Assembly: GCA_963767645.1 (NCBI GenBank) | Contig: CAVYEW010000004.1 | Location: forward strand, 310,001-374,000 | Length of the DNA stretch: 64,000 bases | Origin: DATFDN01 sp963767645 | GTDB lineage: Bacteria; Pseudomonadota; Alphaproteobacteria; Acetobacterales; Acetobacteraceae | Direction of reading: 5' to 3' | Part shown: piece by piece, positions 37,666-46,850 of the stretch | Position numbering within the stretch: the stretch's first letter is position 1 | How the letters are laid out: every line of letters begins with the position of its first letter | The notes under the pieces: generated by a model | What the model saw: the letters and a program-made list of their open reading frames with translations, nothing else | Database searches by the model: none | What the model was told of the DNA's origin: nothing | Program-made: the position numbers and the translations under genes

Positions 37666-38417
37666 TGGACGAGGCGCTGCCGCGCGTGCTGGAGCTGGAG
37701 GGCGCGTCGAACGTGCGCGACCTCGGCGGCTGGCCCACTTCGGACGGGCGGCGGGTGCGGTTCGGGCGGGTGTTCCGCTCCGCCGCGCTGACCGGGCTGA
37801 CCGAGCGGGATACCGCGATCCTGGCCGGGACCGGGCTGCGGAGCGTATGCGACCTGCGCGGCACGCGCGAGGCGGAGCAGGCGCCCTCCGCGCTGGGCGG
37901 GCTGCCAGGGGTGACGGTGCATCGGCTGCCGATCGAGCCCTCGGTCGGCGCCAGCTTGCGCGACCTGCTGGCCACGCGCGACGCCACCGGCGAGGACGTG
38001 ATGACGGTGATGCGCCGGGCCTATGTGGCCTACGCGCTGGAGTGGTCGCACCGGTATCGGGCGGTGTTCGCGTTGTTGGCCGATGAGACGGCGCTGCCGC
38101 TGCTGCTGCATTGCTCCGCCGGCAAGGACCGCACGGGGTTCGGCTCGGCGCTGATCCTGACCGTGCTGGGGGTGCCGTATGCGGCGGTGCGGGAGGATTA
38201 CCTGGCGTCGAATCGGCTGTGGCGCGGCGGCGGAGGGGTCGCGGCGGGGCTGCCGGAGCCGGTCTCAGTGACGCTGCTGCGGGTGCATGGGGAGCTGCTG
38301 GATGCGGCGTTCGCGGCGATCGAGGGGGCCTTTGGGGGGTTCGAGCGGTATGCGGGGGTGATGTTGGGGGTAGCGGAAACCGCTCGCGCAAAGTTACGAG
38401 AGTACCTGGTGTGCTGA
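37665..38417 (+). CDS. Tyrosine-protein phosphatase family protein
   Basis: The 250-residue protein has the P-loop HCSAGKDRTGFGSAL with the nucleophilic Cys and Arg, and an N-terminal NVRDLGGWPTSDGRRVRFGRVFRS. Both are typical of the PF13350 tyrosine/phosphoinositide phosphatases such as LipA-like and PtpB-like enzymes. The ATG overlaps the preceding stop. The C-terminus overlaps the convergent DUF1796-like gene by 24 bases. Substrate unknown; cytoplasmic by lack of a signal peptide. Confidence 0.9.
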   Translation: MDEALPRVLELEGASNVRDLGGWPTSDGRRVRFGRVFRSAALTGLTERDTAILAGTGLRSVCDLRGTREAEQAPSALGGLPGVTVHRLPIEPSVGASLRDLLATRDATGEDVMTVMRRAYVAYALEWSHRYRAVFALLADETALPLLLHCSAGKDRTGFGSALILTVLGVPYAAVREDYLASNRLWRGGGGVAAGLPEPVSVTLLRVHGELLDAAFAAIEGAFGGFERYAGVMLGVAETARAKLREYLVC

Positions 38418-39674
38418 CGATCTATGGTTTGCGGGCGAACGATGCGGAGCAAGCCCGCCGGCATCGCTTGGAACGTACGGCGTCGGTTCGCAGCCAAGTT
38501 CCAGCTGCCAACCGGCCGAGCGGACCGAGGCGCCGGTCCGGCCAACGACATAGAGGCTCAGAGCACACCGTGGTTGGTCGCTTGGTATTCTAAAAGCGGT
38601 CCAGATGCGCTGCCAGACTTCCCGCAGCTTGGTATCGGCGCCCGTTTTTTCGATCGCCGGCTGACCTGCAACAACGACGTCGGCACAGTCCAAGTCCGCG
38701 TCTTGCGGAATGAAGACGAACATAGAGGCGACATACAGTGCTGTCGGCACCAAACCGTCCGGGATCGTGTAGCCGAATATGGACCCACTCCGATAGGTGG
38801 TATCCGCGACCAGCTGGTGTTGCAGCACTCTGTTTACAGGTACGAATGGGGGGCCGGCAGCAGTTGAGTGTTCCGAGGCCGCACTCGGCGCCGACCAAAC
38901 TCCGGACCACCCCAAACCGTTTTCTAGGTGCTCGCGCCTTAAGAGGTTTGTTGAAACCGCGGCGCGATTTCCGGTGACGACCGTACCAATTGCGCATTGG
39001 CCTTTCCAAAGCGCGAGCGCGTGGCGGCAAATGTCGAGCCAAACGTGCGACAGATCGACCGCCATAGTGTATGGAGCGTAGCGGTCGATATAGCCTTTTA
39101 GGAGTCCATCGGCAATCACTTCCACTGTTCCGCGCCGATGCATCTCGTCTTCTGGAACCACCCAGAGAAGAGTATTCGGGCCATAACGCCGAAGCGCACT
39201 GTGTAATTGTATTGCCGGAGGAAGCGAAAGTGTATCGCCTCCCTTTCGCACAAAAATCTTCTCCGAGGTGCGCAAATCGTCAAGCAGTTTACGTTTCTGA
39301 AACTCCAGCACTTTGCTTTGCTGAGCGCGAACCGCGTCGAGCGTGACAGCGCCCTCGTACTGGTGCGTGTGATAAGAGAAGCCGTACTCCGGAAAGCGAA
39401 CTATCCATTCTCTGGTCGGGGGATGAGGTGAAATCTCCATCGCCGCCGTGGTTCCGAGTTCCGAGAATTCATTGTTCAGCGCGCGGAGCAAGGATTCGAG
39501 CTTGGCGTAATTCCAGCGAAAAAACCCGATTGGCTCGATGCCGCACCGTCGTTGCATTAACCCGAATTCGCAATTATCTCCTAAGCTTTCAAATGCGCCG
39601 ACCAGGTCGCCGACATCCATCTTTGCAGCTCCATCGTTGACTGCTTCCGTGCTGAAGCGAGGGGAGACTACCAA
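38394..39674 (-). CDS. DUF1796-like protein of the accessory surface block
   Basis: The 426-residue product starts with a segment containing SLGDNCEFGLMQRRCG and then GFFRWNYAKLESLL. This recalls the conserved opening of DUF1796-like putative papain-type proteins, which are common beside glycan genes, but the match is from memory and partial. Further on are FSYHTHQYEG, KIFVRKGGDTLSLPPAIQLHSAL and a C-terminal half of weak character. Base composition is lower in GC than the core genes, most clearly at 39060-39420, suggesting transfer. The first ATG at 39674 or one at 39620 (MDVGDLVGAF) could be the start. No activity is assigned. Confidence 0.6.
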   Translation of the reverse strand: MVVSPRFSTEAVNDGAAKMDVGDLVGAFESLGDNCEFGLMQRRCGIEPIGFFRWNYAKLESLLRALNNEFSELGTTAAMEISPHPPTREWIVRFPEYGFSYHTHQYEGAVTLDAVRAQQSKVLEFQKRKLLDDLRTSEKIFVRKGGDTLSLPPAIQLHSALRRYGPNTLLWVVPEDEMHRRGTVEVIADGLLKGYIDRYAPYTMAVDLSHVWLDICRHALALWKGQCAIGTVVTGNRAAVSTNLLRREHLENGLGWSGVWSAPSAASEHSTAAGPPFVPVNRVLQHQLVADTTYRSGSIFGYTIPDGLVPTALYVASMFVFIPQDADLDCADVVVAGQPAIEKTGADTKLREVWQRIWTAFRIPSDQPRCALSLYVVGRTGASVRSAGWQLELGCEPTPYVPSDAGGLAPHRSPANHRSSAHQVLS

Positions 39675-39687
39675 AAGTCCGAGGGTT

Positions 39688-40422
39688 TCAGGAGAGGAGA
39701 TCGCGGATACAAACTATTGCCGGCGTAAATGGAGCCTCGCCTTTCAAGCGCTCCGCCAAGACATCGATTGCACTCTCGGGCGCGGTGAAGTCCACCGAAG
39801 CTAGCTGCCAAGGAGCGTAGCGCCACCAAGCCAGTTCCATGAGCCGCGCCGCAATCGTCATCGGCAGCCGGAACCGCCGGATCGTTGCCGGGTTCCCTGC
39901 AACCACTGCGTAAGGTGGGACGTCCTTCGTGACGACCGACATTGCGCCGAGTACCGCGCCATCGCCAATCGTGACTCCGGGAAGCACGAATGCTCCATGC
40001 CCGATCCAGACGTCGTTGCCGATGTTGACTGTACCTGGCGGCCGACTCGGGTAAGGACGTTTAGGCGCTGCATACAGATGGTATGCGCTCGCTCCGTCGA
40101 ACCCTTCTCCAATGGCGAACAGCTTTTCGCGTGCATCAAAAAACGGACTTGTGCTGACCCAGGTTAATGGATGATTCGATCGTCCGATCTGGACATGCTC
40201 TCCTATCGAGCAGTAGCGACCGATTGCTACCCGTGAAAAATAGCCGCTTACCGCATAGCTGAAGGCTCCCATCCGAACTTGCTCGCGCAAGCCCATCCAT
40301 TTGATGCTGCACGGCGGCTCGAACACGGCCTCATCAGGTATGTTCGAGGTTCCCGGGGCGTGGAACGTCTCGATTCCCTTCGCTCGTAGCGAGTGTTGAA
40401 GCTCAGCCGTAAGCCTGACCAT
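39688..40422 (-). CDS. Hexapeptide-repeat acyltransferase (XAT-like)
   Basis: The 244-residue protein has left-handed beta-helix repeats (VAIGRYCSIGEHVQIG, VNIGNDVWIGHGAFVLPGVTIGDGAVLGAMSVV) ending in VPPYAVVAGNPATIRRFR. The active-site His is in SNHPLTWVSTSPFF. This is the LbH-XAT layout used by acetyltransferases that modify sugars or antibiotics. It lies 13 bases upstream of the DUF1796-like gene on the same strand, so they are probably co-transcribed. The acceptor is more likely a surface sugar than an antibiotic given the neighbours, but that is an inference. Confidence 0.88.
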   Translation of the reverse strand: MVRLTAELQHSLRAKGIETFHAPGTSNIPDEAVFEPPCSIKWMGLREQVRMGAFSYAVSGYFSRVAIGRYCSIGEHVQIGRSNHPLTWVSTSPFFDAREKLFAIGEGFDGASAYHLYAAPKRPYPSRPPGTVNIGNDVWIGHGAFVLPGVTIGDGAVLGAMSVVTKDVPPYAVVAGNPATIRRFRLPMTIAARLMELAWWRYAPWQLASVDFTAPESAIDVLAERLKGEAPFTPAIVCIRDLLS

Positions 40423-40445
40423 TGCCGGGTCCAGTGAGGGTAAAG

Positions 40446-41450
40446 CTATCTCGGGTCAGCCAAGATCTGGAATCGTTCCCACGTGCTTTCCAATCTGAAG
40501 TCTCCCCAGATGTGTTGTCCCGCATACACTGTATCGACCACCCAATGGGCCGGATCATGGTCCATCTGCTCGGGACCCGAGGCGATCAACTGTCGCAGCC
40601 GGGGAAGAAGATCGAGCGTGATCTCTCGCCGTTCCCCCTCCGCCAGAAATGGCTGACCGAGCAAGGGAAGCCAGTCGTCAACGCCGAACGGATTGCGCTT
40701 GAAGTAGAATCCGGCCGCTTTGGTCCCTGCTTGACATGCTCGGACGCGAGCAGCGGGTCCGGGGCCGCAAGGCGGGTTGAGGCTGACCTTATAGAACAGC
40801 GTCTGGGCCGGGTGCCGGGTCGGGTTGTTGAGCACCAATGCCGCGATCGCCGTGCCTTGGTTGACCGGGCAGCCCTTGGGATAGGCAGTCGTTTCGTAGC
40901 GCACGCCGGCGGTGGTGGCGAGGACAAGCGATCGAAGCCGCGCGAGCGGGATCGGGTTGGTGGCCAAGGCGTTGGGGCCGGGTGCGCTCCGGTCCTTGGG
41001 ACCGAAGAAGAGGTCCGATTCGCGTGGCGCTCCGTGCTTGTCGGTGCAGGGGAGCACGGCACCATCCTGCACCATCTCGATGGCCCGCCGCTGCGGACCG
41101 CGGATAATCCGTACCGCAGCCGCCGGTGCCGCCGCGCCGATGATCTCAGTGTCTCCGGACACGGAGCGGGAAAACCGCGACAATGGCCCTCCCGGCATGT
41201 CCCATTGTACGATTTGCCAACCCGCCTCGCGACTCGTGGCGTCGTAGAACACAGGCGGTCCAGGGCGCACGGGCTCGGTCGGATCGCGCAGGTTGAAGTC
41301 ACCGAACGGGGCCACGAGCGGTGTGGGGGCTGCGTTCCCGGCCCGTGCGCCGCCGAGTGTCAGCAGAAGAAATGCGGCCATCCCGCTGCGCTTCCAACGG
41401 GGCCTTCGCGCCGAATCTCGGCCGTGATTCGATTTATCGCCCGCTCGCAC
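40446..41450 (-). CDS. Exported protein of unknown function
   Basis: The product has a basic N-terminus (RRPRWKRSG), a short hydrophobic segment (MAAFLLLTLGGARAGNA) that looks like a signal peptide, and a mature part of about 300 residues with PPVFYDATSREAGWQIVQWDMPG, several Cys (VLPCTDKHG, YPKGCPVNQG, NPPCGPG, RACQAG) and a C-terminal YAGQHIWGDFRLESTWERF. I do not recognise the family. The start is uncertain: GTG at 41450 follows GGGG and keeps the basic region, whereas ATG at 41381 loses it. A longer start would overlap the divergent sulfotransferase. Confidence 0.65.
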   Translation of the reverse strand: MRAGDKSNHGRDSARRPRWKRSGMAAFLLLTLGGARAGNAAPTPLVAPFGDFNLRDPTEPVRPGPPVFYDATSREAGWQIVQWDMPGGPLSRFSRSVSGDTEIIGAAAPAAAVRIIRGPQRRAIEMVQDGAVLPCTDKHGAPRESDLFFGPKDRSAPGPNALATNPIPLARLRSLVLATTAGVRYETTAYPKGCPVNQGTAIAALVLNNPTRHPAQTLFYKVSLNPPCGPGPAARVRACQAGTKAAGFYFKRNPFGVDDWLPLLGQPFLAEGERREITLDLLPRLRQLIASGPEQMDHDPAHWVVDTVYAGQHIWGDFRLESTWERFQILADPR

Positions 41451-41485
41451 GAGAACCCCACGTGTAGGTTCTGATCGACAGAAGT

Positions 41486-42304
41486 ATGATGCCGACCATG
41501 GCACGAAACTCGAATCGGGCGCACCTAGAAAGTCTCATTGGCCCGCAGGCGGCCCGCACTTGGCCTCGCCCGGACCGCCGGAGACTGGTCATCCTGTTCA
41601 CCCCCCGCTCGGGCAGCAGTTGGTTCGGGGACCTGGTCGGCAGCACCAAGGTCCTGGGGAATCCGAACGAGTTCCTGAACCAGGACGTCAATGCCGACGT
41701 GGTGCGCCAATTCGGCGCGCGCACCGAGCCGGACTTCCTGAACGCCTTGGAGACCGAGACGGCATCGGGCAACGGCGTGTTCAGCATGGAGGTGATCTGG
41801 GGGCACATCGAATTGTGCGAGATCGACCTTCTCAACTACTATAACGGGGCGCATTTCGCCTATCTGCGCCGCAAGGACATCCTGGCCCAAGCCATCTCGC
41901 TCCTGCTCGCGACCGAGACGGGTTTGTTCCATAACCCGACCGGGGATGCCAGCACCTCCGCGTCTCAAATCGCTGAGCGACTTGTCTCGGCAGAGGCGAC
42001 ATTCGCCGCCATCCGGCGCTGGTGGGGCCACCTTCAGAACTACGAGTGCCTCACAGAGGTCCAGCTCGCGATCCGCGGCATCCGGCCGCTGCGGCTCTAC
42101 TATGAGTACCTCGCCGCCGATCCGCCCGGCACGGTCGCCCGCGTGCTTGATCTGTGCGGAATCCAACGCGAAGCCGCCGAGGAGCCGAGGTCATCCTACA
42201 AGCCGGTGCGCAGCGAACTGAACGACGAACTGGCCCGGCTGTTCAGGATACGCGAAGCGGAGTTCGTTAGCATCATGGACTCCTTTCGCCCGAAGCTGGT
42301 CTAG
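41486..42304 (+). CDS. Stf0-type sulfotransferase
   Basis: The 272-residue protein has the PAPS 5'-phosphosulfate loop in LVILFTPRSGSSWFGDLV, followed by GNPNEFLN and FSMEVIWGHIELCE, then FAYLRRKDILAQAISL, which would bind the 3'-phosphate. This is the layout of Stf0 sulfotransferases, which transfer sulfate from PAPS to trehalose or other glycans and lipids. Length is normal. Two nearby ATGs (41486, 41489) are possible starts. Its neighbours (acyltransferase, exported protein) suggest glycan or lipid decoration at the surface. Confidence 0.88.
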   Translation: MMPTMARNSNRAHLESLIGPQAARTWPRPDRRRLVILFTPRSGSSWFGDLVGSTKVLGNPNEFLNQDVNADVVRQFGARTEPDFLNALETETASGNGVFSMEVIWGHIELCEIDLLNYYNGAHFAYLRRKDILAQAISLLLATETGLFHNPTGDASTSASQIAERLVSAEATFAAIRRWWGHLQNYECLTEVQLAIRGIRPLRLYYEYLAADPPGTVARVLDLCGIQREAAEEPRSSYKPVRSELNDELARLFRIREAEFVSIMDSFRPKLV

Positions 42305-42361
42305 ACGTTATAGCACCCTTGCTCGGGACCCCTGGGACTTGGAAGCTGCTCGGATGGGCAT

Positions 42362-42383
42362 GGACGCCGGACGTCCGGCGTCC
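42362..42383. promoter_or_regulatory. 22-bp perfect palindrome upstream of higB, probable HigA operator
   Basis: The 22 bases from GGACGCCGGAC to GTCCGGCGTCC are completely self-complementary and end 27 bases before the higB start codon. Type II antitoxins of the HigA/XRE kind commonly bind such dyads to repress their own operon. No other perfect palindrome of this length was noticed in the window. Confidence 0.6.
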
Positions 42384-42410
42384 TAAACTCCCCCCTGCAA
42401 GGAGACGGGC

Positions 42411-42695
42411 GTGATTGTCAGCTACCGGGACAGGCGCACCAGAACCTTTGCCGAAGGCGGCTTCGTCCGGGAGTTCGAAGCGTTTCGCCGGCAAGCGGAG
42501 AAGCGGCTAATGGTTCTGGCGGCGACGACCGGATTGGACGATCTGCGGGGGCTGCCGTCGAACCGCTTGGAAACCCTTCACGGCAGCCGCCAAGGCCAGT
42601 GGAGCATCAGGATCAATCTCCAGTGGCGGATTTGCTTCGAGTGGTCCCCGGCCGCTCCTGGTCCGGCCAATGTCGAGATTGTGGACTATCACTAG
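42411..42695 (+). CDS. higB: HigB-like toxin (RelE/ParE superfamily)
   Basis: The 94-residue protein ends with GQWSIRINLQWRICFEW and NVEIVDYH, the hallmark of HigB plasmid-killer-type toxins (PF05015), which cleave mRNA at the ribosome. The GTG start at 42411 has AAGGAG six bases upstream. The antitoxin gene follows after 13 bases, toxin-first, which is the normal higBA order. A perfect palindrome lies in the promoter region. Confidence 0.92.
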   Translation: MIVSYRDRRTRTFAEGGFVREFEAFRRQAEKRLMVLAATTGLDDLRGLPSNRLETLHGSRQGQWSIRINLQWRICFEWSPAAPGPANVEIVDYH

Positions 42696-42708
42696 GGAGC
42701 ACGGTGCC

Positions 42709-43077
42709 ATGACGCGCACGCTGATCCATCCCGGCGAAATCCTGGCCGATGAATTGGCCGAGCTGGGGATCACTCCGACCGAACTGGCCCGCCAGCTCCG
42801 CGTGCCTCACAACCAAATCAGCCAAATCCTCCAGGGCAAACGCGCCATCACTGGCGACACCGCGCTCCGGCTTGGTCACTGGTTCGGCACCAGCGCCGCG
42901 TTCTGGATGAACTTGCAAAGCCTCTATGAGGTGCGGGTCGCCGAGCAGGAGAGCGGGAGCGAAGTGGCCCGGCTGCCAAGGCGGGCCGATGCTCCCGGCG
43001 ATTCGGCTATTGCGCTCGACCCCTCCCCCCGGCCCCCTCCCGCAAGGGGAGGGGGAGGAGTCGGCTCCTCGACCTAG
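42709..43077 (+). CDS. higA: HigA-like XRE antitoxin with repeat-derived C-terminal tail
   Basis: The first 95 residues match HigA: LIHPGEILADELAELGIT, then a helix-turn-helix with TELARQLRVPHNQISQILQGKRAIT and ALRLGHWFGTSAAFWMNLQ. The remaining 27 residues are unusual, ending in a Pro- and Gly-rich tail translated from a palindromic GC-rich repeat at 43018-43059. HigA normally ends at about residue 95-105, so the repeat has replaced or extended the true C-terminus. The ATG at 42709 is preceded by AGGGAGC. It should bind HigB and repress the operon. Confidence 0.9.
   Translation: MTRTLIHPGEILADELAELGITPTELARQLRVPHNQISQILQGKRAITGDTALRLGHWFGTSAAFWMNLQSLYEVRVAEQESGSEVARLPRRADAPGDSAIALDPSPRPPPARGGGGVGSST
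43018..43059. repeat. GC-rich palindromic repeat copy (family A) inside the higA 3' end
   Basis: The element runs GACCCCTCCCCCCGGCCCCC, then TCCCGCAAGGGGAGGGGGAG; its inner part CCCCCTCCCGCAAGGGGAGGGGG forms a short hairpin. Similar copies lie at 57803-57891 (two, inverted) and 63643-63692. Confidence 0.8.
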
Positions 43078-43107
43078 CTCTGCGGGGTATCCCGGTCACT
43101 TGCGCGG

Positions 43108-43890
43108 TCACACCTGGCGCTCCACGATCAACTGCTTGATCGCGGCGATCGCCTTGGCGGGGTTCAGCCCCTTCGGGCAGGTGTCCGTGCAGTTCATGAT
43201 GGTGTGGCAGCGATACAGCTTGAACGGGTCCTGCAGCGCATCCAGCCGCTCGCCCGTGTACTCGTCGCGGGAATCGGCGATCCAGCGATAGGCCTGGAGC
43301 AGCACCGCCGGACCCAGATAGCGGTCGCCGTTCCACCAGTAGCTCGGGCAGGAGGTGGTGCAGCAGAAGCACAGGATGCACTCCCACATCCCGTCGAGCT
43401 GGGCGCGCTCCTTGCGGCTTTGCAGCCGCTCCCCGTCCGGCGGTGGCGGGGTGTCGGCCTTCAGCCAGGGCTCGATGCTGCGGAGCTGGGCGTAGTTCTG
43501 CGTCAGGTCCGGCACCAGATCCTTCACCACGGCCATGTGCGGCAGCGGGGTGATCCGCACCGCGCCCTTCACCTCCGCGATCGGCTTGAGGCAGGCGAGC
43601 GTGTTGCCGCCGTCGATGTTCATCGAGCAACTGCCGCAGATGCCCTCGCGGCAGGAGCGGCGGAAGGTCAGCGTCGGATCGACCTCGTTCTTGATCTTGA
43701 TGAGCGCGTCAAGGACCATCGGCCCGCAGGCATCGAGGTCGATCTCGTAGGTGTCGGTGCGCGGGTTCTCGCCGAGATCTGGGTCCCAGCGATAAATGCG
43801 GAACGCCTTGACGCGCTTGGCGCCGGGCGGGGCGGGATGGGTCTTGCCCTGGATGAGGCGGCTGTTCCGGGGGAGGTTGAACGCGACCAT
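43108..43890 (-). CDS. sdhB: Succinate dehydrogenase iron-sulfur subunit
   Basis: The 260-residue subunit passes electrons from FAD to quinone. The plant-type 2Fe-2S ligands are in [16 protein letters not shown] with another Cys downstream in ACLKPI. The C-terminal 4Fe-4S and 3Fe-4S clusters are bound by [16 protein letters not shown] and [17 protein letters not shown]. Length is standard. It is last in the minus-strand order sdhC-sdhD-sdhA-small protein-sdhB. Confidence 0.97.
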   Translation of the reverse strand: MVAFNLPRNSRLIQGKTHPAPPGAKRVKAFRIYRWDPDLGENPRTDTYEIDLDACGPMVLDALIKIKNEVDPTLTFRRSCREGICGSCSMNIDGGNTLACLKPIAEVKGAVRITPLPHMAVVKDLVPDLTQNYAQLRSIEPWLKADTPPPPDGERLQSRKERAQLDGMWECILCFCCTTSCPSYWWNGDRYLGPAVLLQAYRWIADSRDEYTGERLDALQDPFKLYRCHTIMNCTDTCPKGLNPAKAIAAIKQLIVERQV

Positions 43891-43914
43891 GCTTGTCCTT
43901 CGTCTCGGCTGCGT

Positions 43915-44112
43915 TCAGTGTGCGATCACGTGCAAAACGGCCGTGGCGGCGGCTATGAAGGCGGTGGCGAAGGCGGCGCCCGTTCCAAGCGCCAGGATCA
44001 CCACCTTCCATGGCTCCCATTTTATCTGTGACTTGAAGTGCTCGATCTGCGTGGTCATCAGCTCGATCCTAAGTTCCTGCTCGATATGGGCGAGAGCGTC
44101 TGTCTCCGCCAT
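43915..44112 (-). CDS. Small single-pass membrane protein between sdhA and sdhB
   Basis: The 65-residue protein has an amphipathic, charged N-terminal helix (ALAHIEQELRIELMTTQIEHF) and one membrane helix (VVILALGTGAAFATAFIAAATAVLHVI). It starts six bases after sdhA and ends 24 bases before sdhB, in the same frame direction, so it is almost certainly co-transcribed. I know no family. The layout (coiled N-terminus, single helix) resembles the protein at 30420-30743. A role in succinate dehydrogenase assembly or anchoring is possible but only inferred from position. Confidence 0.75.
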   Translation of the reverse strand: MAETDALAHIEQELRIELMTTQIEHFKSQIKWEPWKVVILALGTGAAFATAFIAAATAVLHVIAH

Positions 44113-44118
44113 ACCCGC

Positions 44119-45930
44119 TCAATAAACCCGCTTCTTCGGCGGGAACACCGACACCTCGTTGGTCAGCGTCCGCATCTTCACCGGGCGGTAGTCGAGCTGC
44201 ACCTCGCCCGCCGGGTCGCACCAGGACAGCGAGTGCCTCATCCAGTGCTGGTCGTCGCGGTCCGGGTAGTCGTCATGGGCGTGCGCGCCGCGGCTTTCGG
44301 TGCGCGCCTCGGCGCTGACCATCGTGGTGATGGCGTTGCCCATCAGGTTCTGCAGCTCCAGCGCCTCCATCAGGTCGCTGTTCCAGATCACCCCGCGATC
44401 GGAGACCGACATGTCGGCGAGCCCGTCCCAGACGCGGTGGATCTTCTCCACGCCCTCCCTCAGGCTGGCGCTGTTGCGGAACACTGCGGCGTGGCTCTGC
44501 ATGGTGCGCTGCATCTCAAGCCGCAGCGCGGCGACGGTGGTACCGCCGCGCGCGTTGCGGGCGCGGTCGAAGCGGTCGAGCGTGGCATCGCCCGCGCCCT
44601 CCGGCAGCGGGGCCTGCGAGTTGCTCGGGCGCACCGTCTCGGCAGCGCGGTGCGCCGCGGCGCGGCCGAACACCACCAGATCGAGCAGCGAGTTGGTGCC
44701 CAGCCGATTGGCGCCATGCACCGAGACGCAGGCGCACTCGCCGACCGCCATCAGGCCGGGAATCACCGCGTCCGGGTCGTCGCGCGTCGGGCGCAGCACC
44801 TCGCCGTGATAGTTCGTCGGGATGCCGCCCATGTTGTAGTGGACCGTGGGCAGGACCGGGATCGGCTCCTTGGTCACGTCCACGCCGGCGAACACCCGCG
44901 CCGTCTCGGAAATTCCCGGCAGGCGCTCGTGCAGCAGGGCGGCGCCGAGATGCTCCAGATGGAGCATGATGTGGTCCTTGTTCGGCCCGCAGCCGCGCCC
45001 CTCGTTGATCTCGATGGTCATGGAGCGGGAGACCACGTCGCGTGAGGCGAGGTCCTTGGCGGTCGGGGCGTAGCGCTCCATGAAGCGCTCGCCCTCGGAA
45101 TTGGTGAGGTAGCCGCCCTCGCCGCGCGCGCCCTCGGTGATCAGGCAGCCGGCGGGGAAAATGCCGGTCGGGTGGAACTGCACGAACTCCATGTCCTGGC
45201 ACGGCAGGCCGGCGCGCAGCACCATCGCGTTGCCATCGCCGGTGCAGGTGTGAGCGGAGGTGCAGGAGAGGAACGCGCGCCCGTAGCCGCCGGTCGCCAT
45301 CACCACGGTCTGCGCGCGGAAGCGGTGCAGCGAGCCGTCCTCCAGGCACCAGGCGGTGACGCCGCGGCAGGCGCCCTCGTTGTCGACGATCAGGTCGAGG
45401 GCGAAATACTCGATGAAGAACTCGGCCTCGTGCTTCAGGCATTGCTGATACAAGGTATGCAGCATGGCGTGGCCGGTGCGGTCGGCGGCGGCGCAGGCGC
45501 GCATCGCCGGCTCCTTGCCGTATTCCTTCATGTGGCCGCCGAACGGGCGCTGATAGATCCGCCCGTCCTCGGTGCGGCTGAACGGCATGCCGAAATGCTC
45601 AAGCTCGTACACGGCCGGGATCGCCTCGCGGCACATGTACTCGATGGCGTCCTGGTCGCCGAGCCAGTCCGACCCCTTGACGGTGTCGTACATGTGCCAG
45701 CGCCAGTCGTCCTCGCCCATGTTGCCGAGCGCGGCGCCGATGCCGCCCTGCGCCGCGACGGTATGGCTGCGCGTTGGAAACACCTTGGTGATGCACGCGG
45801 TCTTGAGCCCCGCGGCGCCCATGCCCAAGGTGGCGCGCAGACCCGATCCGCCGGCGCCCACCACCACCACGTCGTAGGTGTGATCGACGAAGCTGTAGGC
45901 GGGGCGCAGCGGCGTGGCGATCACGTTCAT
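44119..45930 (-). CDS. sdhA: Succinate dehydrogenase flavoprotein subunit
   Basis: The 603-residue subunit oxidises succinate to fumarate. Seen are the FAD motif [16 protein letters not shown], the covalent FAD His in [44 protein letters not shown] and [22 protein letters not shown]. The start at 45930 overlaps the sdhD stop (ATGA). Its C-terminus [15 protein letters not shown] is the usual ending. Length is normal. Confidence 0.98.
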   Translation of the reverse strand: MNVIATPLRPAYSFVDHTYDVVVVGAGGSGLRATLGMGAAGLKTACITKVFPTRSHTVAAQGGIGAALGNMGEDDWRWHMYDTVKGSDWLGDQDAIEYMCREAIPAVYELEHFGMPFSRTEDGRIYQRPFGGHMKEYGKEPAMRACAAADRTGHAMLHTLYQQCLKHEAEFFIEYFALDLIVDNEGACRGVTAWCLEDGSLHRFRAQTVVMATGGYGRAFLSCTSAHTCTGDGNAMVLRAGLPCQDMEFVQFHPTGIFPAGCLITEGARGEGGYLTNSEGERFMERYAPTAKDLASRDVVSRSMTIEINEGRGCGPNKDHIMLHLEHLGAALLHERLPGISETARVFAGVDVTKEPIPVLPTVHYNMGGIPTNYHGEVLRPTRDDPDAVIPGLMAVGECACVSVHGANRLGTNSLLDLVVFGRAAAHRAAETVRPSNSQAPLPEGAGDATLDRFDRARNARGGTTVAALRLEMQRTMQSHAAVFRNSASLREGVEKIHRVWDGLADMSVSDRGVIWNSDLMEALELQNLMGNAITTMVSAEARTESRGAHAHDDYPDRDDQHWMRHSLSWCDPAGEVQLDYRPVKMRTLTNEVSVFPPKKRVY

Positions 45931-46358
45931 GGAACAGCACTCCCTAGCCCCAGGCGCAGCGCGGCGATGACGCAGAACACGGCCGCCAGGATGCAGACGG
46001 CGCGCACCGTCAGCAGCAGCGCCATACGCGGCAGCTCGGCATGCACGTAGTCCTCGATCACCACCTGCAGGCCCATCGCCATGTGCCAGAAGGTGAGGAC
46101 CACCAGGCACAGGATCAGCACCAGCGGCACCGGCGCGTGCATCCAGGCGATCATGTCGGCGCGCGTCGCGCCCTCCAGCCCGATCACGGCGCCGATGAAC
46201 CAGAAGGTCAGCGGCACCAGCGCGATCGAGGTCAGCCGCTCCAGCCACCACGTGCTCGATCCGGCCCGCGCCGACCCGAGGCCGCGCACGCGCCCAAGCT
46301 GGGAACGCAGGATATCGACGCGGACGGATTTGCCGGAGATATCGCCCTTGACTGCCAT
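45927..46358 (-). CDS. sdhD: Succinate dehydrogenase membrane anchor subunit
   Basis: The 143-residue protein has three membrane helices ([58 protein letters not shown]). The heme/quinone region [15 protein letters not shown] has the conserved His and the Asp-Tyr pair. The start at 46358 shares one base with the sdhC stop and its end overlaps sdhA, so the operon is tightly coupled. It anchors SdhAB to the membrane. Confidence 0.93.
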   Translation of the reverse strand: MAVKGDISGKSVRVDILRSQLGRVRGLGSARAGSSTWWLERLTSIALVPLTFWFIGAVIGLEGATRADMIAWMHAPVPLVLILCLVVLTFWHMAMGLQVVIEDYVHAELPRMALLLTVRAVCILAAVFCVIAALRLGLGSAVP

Positions 46359-46789
46359 CACCACACCACGAAGCCGACGATCCACACGATCAAGGTCGCC
46401 ACGATGGTCACGCCGATGACGCCCCAGCCGGTGACGCGGTAACTCCGGTCGTCGAAGCCGTAGCCGGCGTCCCAGGCCAGGTGGCGGATGCCCTGGAACA
46501 AATGCAGCAACAGCGCCGCCGCCCAGCAGAGCAGCAGGAACACGCCGAACCACGAGCCGAGGAAGCCCTGCACGGCGGCGAAGGCCGAGTCCGAGGCGGC
46601 GGCGGCGACCAGCCACCAGGTCATCAGCAGAGCGCCCACCGATACCCCGATCCCGGTGGCGCGGTGGCCGATGGAAAGCACCATGCTGACCGGCCACTTG
46701 TAGACCTGCAGATGGGGCGACAGCGGCCGCTCGACCAGCTTGCCATCGCTCCGGCGCCCCATCAGGAGCGCGTCGCGCACATCCTTCAC
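46358..46789 (-). CDS. sdhC: Succinate dehydrogenase cytochrome b556 subunit
   Basis: The 143-residue membrane protein has [12 protein letters not shown] and [16 protein letters not shown], the SdhC signature, three hydrophobic helices, and the heme b His in [16 protein letters not shown]. It is the first gene of the sdhCDAB group. A small hypothetical gene and a BKACE gene precede it on the same strand. Confidence 0.95.
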   Translation of the reverse strand: MKDVRDALLMGRRSDGKLVERPLSPHLQVYKWPVSMVLSIGHRATGIGVSVGALLMTWWLVAAAASDSAFAAVQGFLGSWFGVFLLLCWAAALLLHLFQGIRHLAWDAGYGFDDRSYRVTGWGVIGVTIVATLIVWIVGFVVW

Positions 46790-46850
46790 GATGCCTGTGT
46801 TCTCCCGGCGAGAGCCGCCGCCTTGGCCTTACCTGTCCAAATAATCAGGG

